From Spirochaetota bacterium (GTDB lineage: Bacteria > Spirochaetota > UBA4802 > UB4802): 12,732 nt of DNA. The DNA lies in assembly GCA_029548025.1 (NCBI GenBank), contig JAKPOE010000358.1, positions 1 through 12,732 on the forward strand, in the 5' to 3' direction. A program made the translations under genes and the position numbers. The notes under the pieces are model-generated. The model was not told the DNA's origin and did no database searches. It saw only the letters and a list, made by a program, of their open reading frames with translations. Of the stretch, positions 1-7,173 are shown one piece after another. How positions within the stretch are numbered: position 1 is the first letter of the stretch; each line of letters starts with the position of its first letter.

Positions 1-1464
1 AGTTTCTAAAAAACGTTGATAATCGCCTTCAAATATGGTGATAGTGTTTTTTTGAAAGATGATACATCGTTGTGCCAGGGCTTTGAGCAGTAGTTCGTTA
101 TGAGTTACCAGTATAACGGCACCGTCAAAACTATCTATTGCCGCTAACAGCGCATCACATGCTTCCATATCAAGGTGATTCGTTGGTTCATCCAGAATGA
201 GCAGGTTAATAGGTTTAACCAGTATTTTTCCTATAAGAACACGACTTTTTTCGCCACCTGAAAGAACTGAGATTGGTTTTAATGCGTCATCACCCTCAAA
301 AAGAAGCAAACCACAAAGGTTCCGGGCAAGTTGTCTATTTTTATCTGGATCGCTTAGCACAATTTCATCTTCAACAGTAGCATTAGGATTAAGCATAATA
401 CTATTGGTTTGTTCAAAATAGCCAATTTCAACTCCTGATGCACGAGTAATAATCCCTGATTGTGGTTTCATGGTGCCAGCAAGAAGTTCGCAAAGGGTTG
501 TTTTCCCCTTACCGTTAGGGCCAATGATGCAAATTCTATCACCTGAAGCAATGGACAAAGAAAAATTATTGATTAAAGGCTTTTCGTTATACCCAAAGGT
601 TAACGAGTCAACCTGCATTATATATTTTGCATTATTGGGTTTGTACCTGAATTCAAAATCTAAATTTTTTACCGGGATGAGCTTTTCTCTTTTTTGCATT
701 TTTTCTATAGTTTTAATTCTTGATTGTACAAGATTAGCAAGACGGGCTTTTGCTCTGAAACGTGAAATAAACTCTTGAATTTCTTTTTGCTTACGTTCAT
801 CGTTTATTCTGGTTTTTTCATAAATTTCTTCTTCCTGCGCAATTTGTTCATACCATTGTTCTGTGGTGCCCTTGATTTTTTTTATGTGATTACGATGTAT
901 ACCCAGTGTATGAGTAATTATTGCATCCATAAAACTTCTGTCATGGGTAACAAGTAAAAGCTCACCCCGCCATGACTGCAAAAAACGCGCTAACCATCGT
1001 ATTGATGTTATATCTAAATAGTTGGTTGGTTCATCCAGTATGAGCATGTCAGGGTTTAGTATCAATGTTTTTGCCAGTTGTAGCCTTACCTGAAATCCAC
1101 CGGATAATTCAGAAACTCTTTTTACCATATCGTCATTTGAAAAACCCAACCCTGATAGTATCTTCTCGGCTCGCCAGTATTCATGTTGTTCAGATTGGGG
1201 AAGCAAAGACAGTGCTTCATCACGTGCTACCATTTTTGTAAAGCTAAGATTCTGGGACATGAAGCCCAGGGTATAATGTCTGGGAATGGTTATAGCGCCT
1301 TCATCAGGCTGTTCTGTTCCTGCAATAATCTTTAAAAGGGTTGTTTTGCCAAGCCCATTACGCCCAACAAGTCCAACCTTTTCCTTACTGCCAATAGAAA
1401 AGGTCACATCCTCAAAGAGCAATGAATTCCCAAATTTTTTTGAAAGGTTTTTTGCTACTATCAT
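1..1464 (-). CDS. ABC-F family ATPase (Uup/YheS-like), C-terminus beyond window
   Basis: ABC-F proteins are soluble tandem ATPases with no membrane domain. They act on the ribosome, in translation rescue or antibiotic protection. The 488 visible residues hold two complete ATPase domains. Domain 1 has Walker A GRNGLGKTT (34-42), signature LSGGF (120-124), Walker B with DEPTNYLD (144-151) and switch His174. Domain 2 has GPNGKGKTT (315-323), LSGGE (401-405), DEPTNHLD (425-432) and His455. Between them lies a charged helical linker (about 205-275) with the FISRFRAKARLANLVQSRIK segment typical of the Uup/YheS group. Both Walker A motifs carry TT where ST is more usual. The reading frame is still open at position 1, so any C-terminal coiled coil lies outside the window. 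The ATG overlaps the stop of the upstream SPFH gene (ATGA, 1461-1464) and has no clear ribosome binding site, which suggests translational coupling. The exact subfamily and any resistance role are unknown. Confidence 0.93.
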   Translation of the reverse strand, partial: MIVAKNLSKKFGNSLLFEDVTFSIGSKEKVGLVGRNGLGKTTLLKIIAGTEQPDEGAITIPRHYTLGFMSQNLSFTKMVARDEALSLLPQSEQHEYWRAEKILSGLGFSNDDMVKRVSELSGGFQVRLQLAKTLILNPDMLILDEPTNYLDITSIRWLARFLQSWRGELLLVTHDRSFMDAIITHTLGIHRNHIKKIKGTTEQWYEQIAQEEEIYEKTRINDERKQKEIQEFISRFRAKARLANLVQSRIKTIEKMQKREKLIPVKNLDFEFRYKPNNAKYIMQVDSLTFGYNEKPLINNFSLSIASGDRICIIGPNGKGKTTLCELLAGTMKPQSGIITRASGVEIGYFEQTNSIMLNPNATVEDEIVLSDPDKNRQLARNLCGLLLFEGDDALKPISVLSGGEKSRVLIGKILVKPINLLILDEPTNHLDMEACDALLAAIDSFDGAVILVTHNELLLKALAQRCIIFQKNTITIFEGDYQRFLET

Positions 1465-1943
1465 AGTGATATTATTATTTGTGTGAATTCTATTCCGTAC
1501 TCTTTTCCAAACTGGTTTAATGCGTCAAGGCATTTTTGTTTTATAGCATCAATGGTATGGGTAAATTCCTGCATTGAGCAGGTAGAAGCAATTGTTTCTA
1601 ATTCTTTGAGAGCCTGGTTGCTCATGCTTGTGTCAAGCTTTTCAAAGGTGAAGAAAGGGGTGTACGGATCCCATAATAAAAATGTTGTTGATACAGTGAC
1701 TGCATGTCGGGAACTATCGCCAAACGTTATTTCTTTAGTTACTGGAATGCTGTTGCGTTTTTCAACGGGTACAATACGTGCCTGAGAATAAAAAGGAGTA
1801 ATGCAATGCCAGCCAGGCCGTAACGTTTTGTAATAGTGATGTTTTTTTTCTATTATACATATTGAATCAGCGGGTACAACTTTTACCACTCGCTTTAACA
1901 CTATGAGCAAACAAAGCGCAATAAGTATGTAGCACAATAACAT
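1461..1943 (-). CDS. short SPFH/Band 7 domain membrane protein
   Basis: A 160-residue protein with one N-terminal hydrophobic segment (about residues 2-18), followed by a stretch resembling the prohibitin/stomatin SPFH (Band 7) fold: a VPADSICIIEKK strand region, LRPGWHCITPF (about 41-51), and a strand-rich part running through VPVEKRNSIPV and AVTVSTTFLLWDP. SPFH proteins usually form large membrane-anchored oligomers through a long C-terminal coiled coil. This one stops near the end of the SPFH domain and lacks that coiled coil, so it is unusually short for the family. The start is supported by GGAGGT at 1949-1954, five bases upstream of the ATG. The stop overlaps the ABC-F start by four bases, so the two are probably one operon. 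The fold assignment rests on motif resemblance only; the function is unknown. Confidence 0.7.
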   Translation of the reverse strand: MLLCYILIALCLLIVLKRVVKVVPADSICIIEKKHHYYKTLRPGWHCITPFYSQARIVPVEKRNSIPVTKEITFGDSSRHAVTVSTTFLLWDPYTPFFTFEKLDTSMSNQALKELETIASTCSMQEFTHTIDAIKQKCLDALNQFGKEYGIEFTQIIISL

Positions 1944-2118
1944 AACCTACCTCCAATAAAATATTTAAATAATTATAATTAAGAAGCTGCAATAGCAATT
2001 AAGGTCACGCAATATCGTTAACCAAAATTTTATAGTAAAACTGAATGCTAATAGTATACAATGATAGTAATTTTTGCAATAATTTCAATAAAAGATTTTT
2101 AGTATTTTTTGGCGATAG

Positions 2119-2232
2119 TCATCCTGAAACGCAGGACGTAATCCTGAATTCATTGCAGGATATAACGTTACTCATATGGATTCCGGAATGACGGCAGTGG
2201 CAAAAGAGATTCCGGGTCAAGCCCGGAATGAC
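2119..2232. repeat. REP-like cluster of small palindromes
   Basis: Four inverted repeats lie in just over 100 bases: TCCTG-N5-CAGGA (2122-2136), ATCCTG-N9-CAGGAT (2141-2161), the perfect palindrome ATTCCGGAAT (2180-2189) and ATTCCGGG-TCAAG-CCCGGAAT (2209-2229). The last two, each followed by GACGG or GACAG, resemble the ATTCCGGG/CCCGGAATGACA type of dispersed intergenic repeat seen in many bacterial genomes. It is more GC-rich than its surroundings. It sits immediately upstream of the promoter of the phosphatase gene. A role as terminator, RNA stabiliser or inert repeat cannot be told from sequence alone. Confidence 0.6.
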
Positions 2233-2278
2233 AGGGGTGCATATTGCTATTTTTGGAAAAATACCAATAAAAATACAC

Positions 2279-2307
2279 TTGAAAATATGGAAATGTTTGT
2301 GTATAAA
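2279..2307 (+). promoter_or_regulatory. sigma70-type promoter for the REC-PP2C gene
   Basis: A -35 box TTGAAA (2279-2284, five of six consensus bases) and a -10 box TATAAA (2302-2307, five of six) are separated by exactly 17 bases. Transcription would start near 2314, giving a leader of about 19 bases before the ATG at 2333. This supports the 2333 start over longer readings. Confidence 0.55.
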
Positions 2308-2332
2308 AGATATATATTTGCAGGTAAAAAAT

Positions 2333-3922
2333 ATGGAACCCATTGCTGAACAAATAAAGATACTTGTGCTGGATGATGATCCGTTTATTGGCAGGATGCT
2401 GACCTCTATGCTTATAGGGTATAATGTCAGGTGTGCTACAACTTTTAATGAATTTCATACTATAATTGAGGAATTTATACCTGATATTGCCATTATTGAT
2501 CTTTTTTTGCCAGATGCCAACGGGCTTGATGTGTGTAAATGGATACGGAATCAAAGTACGTATGAGGATACAATACTCTATATATTGACATCAAACACTG
2601 ATGAGCAAACGCTTGTACGGGCCTATAGCATCGGTGTCATGGATTATATCATCAAACCATTCAATAAATTTATATTATTTTCAAAATTGCACCGGTGCTC
2701 CTTGCTGATAGAGATAAAACGAAGATTGGAAGCCTCACTGGAATACCAGAAGGACTTAAAAAAACGTTTGCTCCAGCTTAATGATTTTGTTAAAAAATGT
2801 ATAACTATAGATGATCTGGATTCACTGGTTGCTCTTATGGTGTACGTCCAGCATATCGTTCCTGTTGATGGGCTATGTGTATTTGCAGTTAATAATAACA
2901 AATATACACCATTAGAACTAATACCACATCAACGTTCACCAAAAATTATTACTGCATTATATAGGGCTGCTGCTATAACTAAGAATGACAGCGTTTTGTT
3001 TTTCTTTGATAATAAGAACAACATCTATGTTTCACGAATTGCACTGCAGCAGCATGGATTTGTTTTTTTAGTAAAGGAGAAGCAGTTTAATCCTGATGAA
3101 AAAAATATGCTCACATTGTTTGCTGAATTGCTAAAAGTAATTATCAGCAGAACTGAAATTCATGATTATGTGCAAAAGCAAAACAGAATATATCAGGAGG
3201 AGATATCCAAAGTAAGACAGATCCAGGTTGCGCAGTTGCCAAAATTTAAAAATATTCATGGATTTGAAATTGCGTCTACATTTTTACCTGCAGAAGATAT
3301 CTCGGGAGATTTTTATGATGGATTTTTTATTAACGGCAATACTGATATTTTTCAGATAGTGTTATGTGATGTGTCGGGGCATGGGGTTGCTTCATCATAT
3401 ATCGGCAATGCCATACGCGCATTAATACGAACTTATAGTAAAGAGAATATATACCCTGCACAGGTGCTGTATAAACTAAATCAACAGATGGCAATAGATG
3501 GGAAAGGGCTCTTCTACTATGGTACCATTGTTATTGTTAGATTATATCCTGATGGGAAGATTGTGTATGCATCAGGGGGTCATCCGCCGCTGTACTACTT
3601 TAACAGTGCAAACCAGAGTATAGAGGAAATTCAGAATACAGGCCCTTTAGTAGGAATATTTTATAACATAGAGTTTAAAGACTCTATTCTGAACATGAAC
3701 AGTAAAGACATGCTATTGTTATATACTGATGGAATTATTGAATCCATGGACCCTGAATTGAGAAAATTATATGGTTTTGAGCGTTTAAAAAATAATATTA
3801 TGGCATTTTCCGGTGAACCTGTTATGGATATGCTGCATTCCATTTGCGGCAGCATGTACGAATTTACCGGCTATGCACCGCTGGAGGATGATGTTACCCT
3901 TATCTGTATTAAGAAAACCTAA
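2333..3922 (+). CDS. response regulator receiver-PP2C (SpoIIE/RsbU-like) phosphatase
   Basis: A 529-residue cytoplasmic protein predicted to be a signal-controlled serine/threonine phosphatase. An N-terminal receiver domain (about 8-125) has the acidic pocket LDDD (13-16), phosphoacceptor Asp56 in AIIDLFLPD, Thr86 in ILTS and Lys108 in IIKPF. A helical linker (about 125-160) leads to a GAF-like middle region (about 160-275) and a short coiled coil (about 275-300). The C-terminal SpoIIE-type PP2C domain (about 305-529) has SGDFYD (324-329), DVSGHG (346-351), SGGHPP (414-419), YTDGIIE (464-470) and EDDVTL (518-523), so its metal-binding aspartates appear intact. In this family, phosphorylation of the receiver controls dephosphorylation of a STAS antagonist; the STAS-like proteins downstream are plausible substrates (inferred). 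The start at 2333 fits the promoter and an AGG about eight bases upstream. The gene is convergent with the next one, their stop codons overlapping. The GAF call is the weakest part. Confidence 0.92.
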   Translation: MEPIAEQIKILVLDDDPFIGRMLTSMLIGYNVRCATTFNEFHTIIEEFIPDIAIIDLFLPDANGLDVCKWIRNQSTYEDTILYILTSNTDEQTLVRAYSIGVMDYIIKPFNKFILFSKLHRCSLLIEIKRRLEASLEYQKDLKKRLLQLNDFVKKCITIDDLDSLVALMVYVQHIVPVDGLCVFAVNNNKYTPLELIPHQRSPKIITALYRAAAITKNDSVLFFFDNKNNIYVSRIALQQHGFVFLVKEKQFNPDEKNMLTLFAELLKVIISRTEIHDYVQKQNRIYQEEISKVRQIQVAQLPKFKNIHGFEIASTFLPAEDISGDFYDGFFINGNTDIFQIVLCDVSGHGVASSYIGNAIRALIRTYSKENIYPAQVLYKLNQQMAIDGKGLFYYGTIVIVRLYPDGKIVYASGGHPPLYYFNSANQSIEEIQNTGPLVGIFYNIEFKDSILNMNSKDMLLLYTDGIIESMDPELRKLYGFERLKNNIMAFSGEPVMDMLHSICGSMYEFTGYAPLEDDVTLICIKKT

Positions 3923-4692
3923 ATTTTTTTAAATGCCTGCAGTCTAAAATCTTCTATTATTTGATGGATATAGTTTTGTATTGTTGCAAGTGCCGAGCGG
4001 CATGTCTCGTTGTTAAACAAACTTATTATTTTGTGTTTTTTGTCGCCACGTATATAAAGTTTTGAAAAATTGAGAGGAGTAGTGTCATAGTTATTAAGAA
4101 TATTGTTTAACCACTCATGTATGGCATGAAGCAAAAATGCGCACTCTTTTAAATATTCATTTTTATTTTTTTCTATTTCAATGCTTTTTACACCATGACG
4201 GTTTAATAGTGCAATATGATCTTCTATCCGCTTTGATTCTTTTTCAGATGTACGTCCACAAAGATAGTGAAGCTGTTGTTCAAAATTATACACCGTTGAC
4301 CTGTCATCAATGATAAGCCATAATACTGGAAAATACAGCTCCAGCAGTTGGTTACACGCACCATACATGTGCATTATTTCAAAATGGGCTTCTGGATGGA
4401 ATGCTATCTCTGGATAATGGTTGATCCTGGCAGTGAGCTCTTCAATGAGCGCATCAACTTTTGTGCTGAAGCTTGTAGTGTTTTTTTGCTCATAGCGTTG
4501 TTTTATTTTTTCAAAGTGTGCAATTTCAGCAACAATAAAAGCCTCCATGTTGATTTTATTACGCAATGCGGTTTGCAAACGCTCTTCAAAGGCATCGACG
4601 GAAAACCAGCGGGCATTGTATTTATGTGCGTAATCATTATATTTATTACGCAGTTTTGTAATCAGGGTTTCAATTTCATGATCTGTAAGCAT
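3919..4692 (-). CDS. hypothetical helical cytoplasmic protein
   Basis: I do not recognise this 257-residue protein. It has no signal peptide or membrane segment and is rich in charged and aromatic residues. Its predicted character is all-helical: an N-terminal helical stretch with KLRNKYNDYAHKYNARWFSVDAFEERL (split here as KLRNKYNDYAHKYN then ARWFSVDAFEERL), a middle helical segment around MYGACNQLLELYFPVLWLII (about 108-127), and a charged C-terminal part. No catalytic motif is visible. Its stop codon overlaps the stop of the convergent phosphatase gene, and it interrupts an otherwise plus-strand signalling block. No Shine-Dalgarno precedes the ATG, but a minus-strand TATAAT (plus 4722-4727) lies about 30 bases upstream. 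Good coding character over its full length supports a real gene. A regulatory link to the neighbouring switch proteins is possible but only from position. Confidence 0.75.
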   Translation of the reverse strand: MLTDHEIETLITKLRNKYNDYAHKYNARWFSVDAFEERLQTALRNKINMEAFIVAEIAHFEKIKQRYEQKNTTSFSTKVDALIEELTARINHYPEIAFHPEAHFEIMHMYGACNQLLELYFPVLWLIIDDRSTVYNFEQQLHYLCGRTSEKESKRIEDHIALLNRHGVKSIEIEKNKNEYLKECAFLLHAIHEWLNNILNNYDTTPLNFSKLYIRGDKKHKIISLFNNETCRSALATIQNYIHQIIEDFRLQAFKKI

Positions 4693-5138
4693 AAAAAATT
4701 TATGTTCGATAGTTATTGTTCATTATATAACTGCATGATATCGTATTGTACTGCATTGTATCCATAATGCGATCTGCACAGGATTGAACATTTCATCATA
4801 GTGCATCCATGTTCACTTCTTAAACGTGTTGCCATTGGTTATCATCAACAAAGCTGGATAATCTCATTTACAGTGTAAACTTGTCGCAAAGTGATTGCAA
4901 CAAAAAAATAATTATCAGCGGTATAGCTATTATCGTGCAGTATTGCCCATGAACAGTAACTATCGCCCATGCTATAAAAATATGTTGAAAAAATCGAATA
5001 GTACATTACTGTTAATATGCTACGCAGGTAACAATAAAATAGAGGAATACCGTTTGAAAATTTTTACAAAAATGTCGATGAGTATAGCAGGGGATGTAAT
5101 CATCCTGAATGCTATTTCTAAAATATAAAGGATTGATA
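4693..5138. other. intergenic region upstream of the STAS-ATPase gene
   Basis: This 446-base gap has a minus-strand TATAAT (plus 4722-4727) for the gene on its left, a pair of direct repeats (4941-4971), a plus-strand promoter candidate (4950-4978), and a long leader. A weak open frame runs from 4895 to 5128, but it has no ribosome binding site, starts before the candidate promoter and shows no recognisable domain. I do not call it a gene. Its stop does overlap the ribosome binding site of the next gene, so a short translated leader is not excluded. Confidence 0.5.
4950..4978 (+). promoter_or_regulatory. candidate promoter overlapped by direct repeats
   Basis: A weak -35 box TGAACA (4950-4955) and a good -10 box TATAAA (4973-4978) are 17 bases apart. 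Two near-identical repeats, TATTGCCCATG (4941-4951) and TATCGCCCATG (4961-4971), begin 20 bases apart, about two helical turns. One touches the -35 box and the other fills the spacer, the arrangement expected of operator half-sites. A start near 4985 would give a leader of about 155 bases for the gene at 5139. Confidence 0.35.
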
Positions 5139-6020
5139 GTGAGTACTGTATCCTTACCCGATCAATTCAAGGACCCTTTCAGCTTTGAAACGATACTTTC
5201 TTTGCATCAAACTATACTATCCACTAAAACTGCAAAGCTTGATATGACAAATATTACCTTCATAGAGCCATATTCATTGCTGTGTTTGCTGCTCATGGGG
5301 CGTAATTATTTACGGCTTACCGGTGAAAGGCTTATGCTGCACCGTGTTCCGCCTCATATTATGCAGTATGCTACAAGGATGGATTTTTTTAAGTATAATA
5401 TATTTACTGTAGATGAATCGTTGCATGGGAATGCAGGATTAAAACGAAGTGCTTCATCCAGCCGTTTATTGGAAATTATTGAAATCCCCGGGAAGGAAAA
5501 AGAAAGCGTAAAGGTTATTGCAAAGGTTATAGCTACATTCCGAAAACGGGCAATCGTCATTTTAAAAAACTGGTTTACCCTGACAACGATAGACCATCTT
5601 GTTACTGTTATATCCGAAATATGTCAGAATATTTTTGAACATAGTCTTGATTCAGGGTTTGTTGTCATCCAGAGTTATACCTATATGAATGAACGTATTT
5701 TCAGGATTGCTATTGTTGATTCAGGGATTGGCGTTCCCGGATCGTTTGAGCACTTACCCATGGTTTTGAGTTTGTCCAATGCAAAGTTGCTTGAAGCGGT
5801 ATTGACCACACCATTGTCAAGTAAACGACGCTATGGTTATGGACTATGCCAGGTTAATGCGATAATGGAACAGCTTAAAGGATCAATATTTTTACGATCT
5901 GAAAATGCATATATCAGTGTGCTGCACCATAAGCGTGCGGCAAAGGGAAGTTATATTTTCTTAAAGGATGACTGCCCAACATTCCCGGGAACTCAGTTTT
6001 CAATAACACTTGCTGGATAA
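5139..6020 (+). CDS. STAS-like domain fused to GHKL (anti-sigma-type) ATPase
   Basis: A 293-residue cytoplasmic protein. The N-terminal part (about 1-90) reads like a STAS domain: a strand LDMTNITFIEP, a helix LLCLLLMGRNYLRLTG, then LMLHRVPPHIMQYATRMDFF. After a basic linker (about 100-140) comes a GHKL/HATPase domain with N-box SEICQNIFEHS (159-169), G1 box DSGIGVPG (194-201), a G2-like YGYGL (232-236) and a terminal TFPGTQFSITL strand (281-291). This resembles RsbW/RsbT kinases, which bind or phosphorylate STAS partners. A STAS-like antagonist and a kinase on one chain is unusual and suggests intramolecular control (inferred). I prefer the GTG at 5139 because AAAGGA (5127-5132) sits six bases upstream; an ATG at 5109 in the same frame lacks a site. 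The next gene begins five bases after this stop. Confidence 0.85.
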   Translation: MSTVSLPDQFKDPFSFETILSLHQTILSTKTAKLDMTNITFIEPYSLLCLLLMGRNYLRLTGERLMLHRVPPHIMQYATRMDFFKYNIFTVDESLHGNAGLKRSASSSRLLEIIEIPGKEKESVKVIAKVIATFRKRAIVILKNWFTLTTIDHLVTVISEICQNIFEHSLDSGFVVIQSYTYMNERIFRIAIVDSGIGVPGSFEHLPMVLSLSNAKLLEAVLTTPLSSKRRYGYGLCQVNAIMEQLKGSIFLRSENAYISVLHHKRAAKGSYIFLKDDCPTFPGTQFSITLAG

Positions 6021-6024
6021 ATGC

Positions 6025-6579
6025 ATGATTGTAGAAATAAAAAAATTAGCGCAAGGCATTAGCGTAACCCGTAAAAGTACGGATCTATTTACACGCTATG
6101 TTGGAAGATTGCTGTTTCAAAAGATTATAGAAAAATTGCAACATATTGCTCCCCACGAGGTTGTCATCATAGATTTTGACGGCATACGAGCAGTTGATGC
6201 TTCCTTTGTTGATGAATGTCTTGTCCCTCTTGTAAAACTGTCGCAAACAAATGAAACTCCTTTTTATGGTAAACTTATCAATATAAGTGACAATGTTGAA
6301 TACATTGTGGGTCAGGTAATCAGTATGGAGAAAGAACATGAACGATATATTCTTATGACCGATAGACTATGTAAAAACGGATGCCATGCTCTGGGGAGGC
6401 TTTCTGAAATTGAAAAAGACATTATTGAATATTTTGTTATCAACAGACAGGCTACATCTGATGATATTGCTTCTTTTTTGCATTTGTCCAGAGATGAGGC
6501 AAACACTGTGTGTTCAAATCTTCATAAAGCAAGAGCTATCAGAAAAATAGATGACAGTTATGTTTTTTACTGCGTTTAG
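6025..6579 (+). CDS. STAS-like DUF4325 protein with C-terminal winged helix
   Basis: A 184-residue protein. Residues about 8-110 match the pattern of the STAS-like DUF4325 family: a basic helical start (SVTRKSTDLFTRYVGRLLF), then the strand VVIIDFDGIRAV (46-57) running into DASFVDECLVPLVKL (58-72), the usual 'DF-G-V..-SF-DE' core. Residues about 125-184 resemble a winged helix: LSEIEKDIIEYFV, then TSDDIASFLHLSRDEANTVCSNLHKA as two helices of a helix-turn-helix, and a wing RKIDDSYVFYCV. DUF4325 domains are commonly encoded beside or fused to GHKL ATPases; the added winged helix suggests a DNA or protein docking output (inferred). The ATG at 6025 lies five bases after the upstream stop, with GGAT (6015-6018) as a weak ribosome binding site. 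A TTG at 6010 would overlap the upstream gene. Confidence 0.8.
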   Translation: MIVEIKKLAQGISVTRKSTDLFTRYVGRLLFQKIIEKLQHIAPHEVVIIDFDGIRAVDASFVDECLVPLVKLSQTNETPFYGKLINISDNVEYIVGQVISMEKEHERYILMTDRLCKNGCHALGRLSEIEKDIIEYFVINRQATSDDIASFLHLSRDEANTVCSNLHKARAIRKIDDSYVFYCV

Positions 6580-6637
6580 TAAAATACTTGATTAATAATG
6601 CCTTTATATATAGTATTGAGTTAAAAAGTGACGCTCC

Positions 6638-6689
6638 ATTGCAGGCGATAGCTCTTGCAATAACGGCATTTATTTTTTGATACTATAAT
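6638..6689 (+). promoter_or_regulatory. -10 box and upstream inverted repeat before the 6703 gene
   Basis: A consensus TATAAT at 6684-6689 lies only 13 bases before the ATG at 6703, so a transcript starting seven bases after it would have a leader of about six bases. No good -35 box is spaced 16-18 bases upstream. An inverted repeat ATTGCA-N12-TGCAAT (6638-6661) sits where an activator or repressor could bind. The 123-base gap holds nothing else I can support. Confidence 0.35.
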
Positions 6690-6702
6690 AGAATGCTACT
6701 CT

Positions 6703-7173
6703 ATGAAACAGATAATTAAAAAAAAAGATTCAGGAGAAGATGATTCGCTGTTTGGATTGCTGGCTTCATATAAAAATCTTTACAGTTATATCACTGTAAT
6801 TGAATCGCCAGAACAGGATATCATAGCTATTATCATAGCTAAAAATCCATCGTCATTTGATGAATTAGTAAAAAGTAAATACCAGCAGTTTAAACCAATG
6901 AGAAGAATAAAAATAGGTGTTACAAGGTTATTTATTAAATACATAACGCCCGAATTTATTATTAAATATTTTGGGCCATTGCTTGGTATAAAAGTTCCAG
7001 AAAATAAAGTACACATTATTAATAATCTTGAAAGTGGTTATTTTGTACTGGAGATACCTGGTAATTATAAAGAACAGGTAATACAATGTATAAAACGCAT
7101 TGTTAACCTGACACCACAAAAAAAATATGAAATAATTGAAAAAAGTTTAGCTGATGAAGAGGTAATAATATAG
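6703..7173 (+). CDS. hypothetical 156-residue protein
   Basis: I do not recognise this protein. It is basic, has no signal peptide, and no segment is hydrophobic enough to call a membrane span with confidence. The stretch DIIAIIIAKNPSSFDEL (about 39-55) and the later LESGYFVLEIPG look like strands of an alpha/beta fold. The ATG at 6703 has no Shine-Dalgarno and probably a near-absent leader, as the -10 box is 13 bases upstream. An AGGAG at 6732-6736 precedes an out-of-frame ATG at 6740 that soon hits a stop, so it is not the start. Its stop codon directly abuts the ATG of the 7174 gene, so the pair is almost certainly one operon and probably works together. Confidence 0.75.
   Translation: MKQIIKKKDSGEDDSLFGLLASYKNLYSYITVIESPEQDIIAIIIAKNPSSFDELVKSKYQQFKPMRRIKIGVTRLFIKYITPEFIIKYFGPLLGIKVPENKVHIINNLESGYFVLEIPGNYKEQVIQCIKRIVNLTPQKKYEIIEKSLADEEVII

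Larger units (their letters stand above)
1944..2332. other. divergent intergenic region
   Basis: This 389-base gap separates the minus-strand SPFH/ABC-F operon from the plus-strand phosphatase gene. From left to right it holds the SD of the SPFH gene, a TATAAT reading on the minus strand (plus 1972-1977) that may be that operon's -10 box, a featureless AT-rich stretch, a hairpin cluster ending in a REP-like palindrome (about 2119-2232), and a plus-strand promoter (2279-2307). The frame of the phosphatase is open back to 2228, but the part before 2333 reads through the repeat and is not expected to be translated. Confidence 0.6.

Noticed and set aside
197..1486. Plus-strand open frames opposite the ABC-F gene
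   Set aside because: They are antisense shadows of a gene with full motif support on the minus strand.
2228..2332. N-terminal extension of the phosphatase by 35 residues
   Set aside because: The extension translates the end of the REP-like repeat and the promoter; the start at 2333 gives the normal beginning of a receiver domain.
4895..5128. Open frame of 77 codons before the STAS-ATPase gene
   Set aside because: It has no ribosome binding site, begins before the candidate promoter, and its product shows no domain. Its stop overlaps the next ribosome binding site, so I record it but do not call it.
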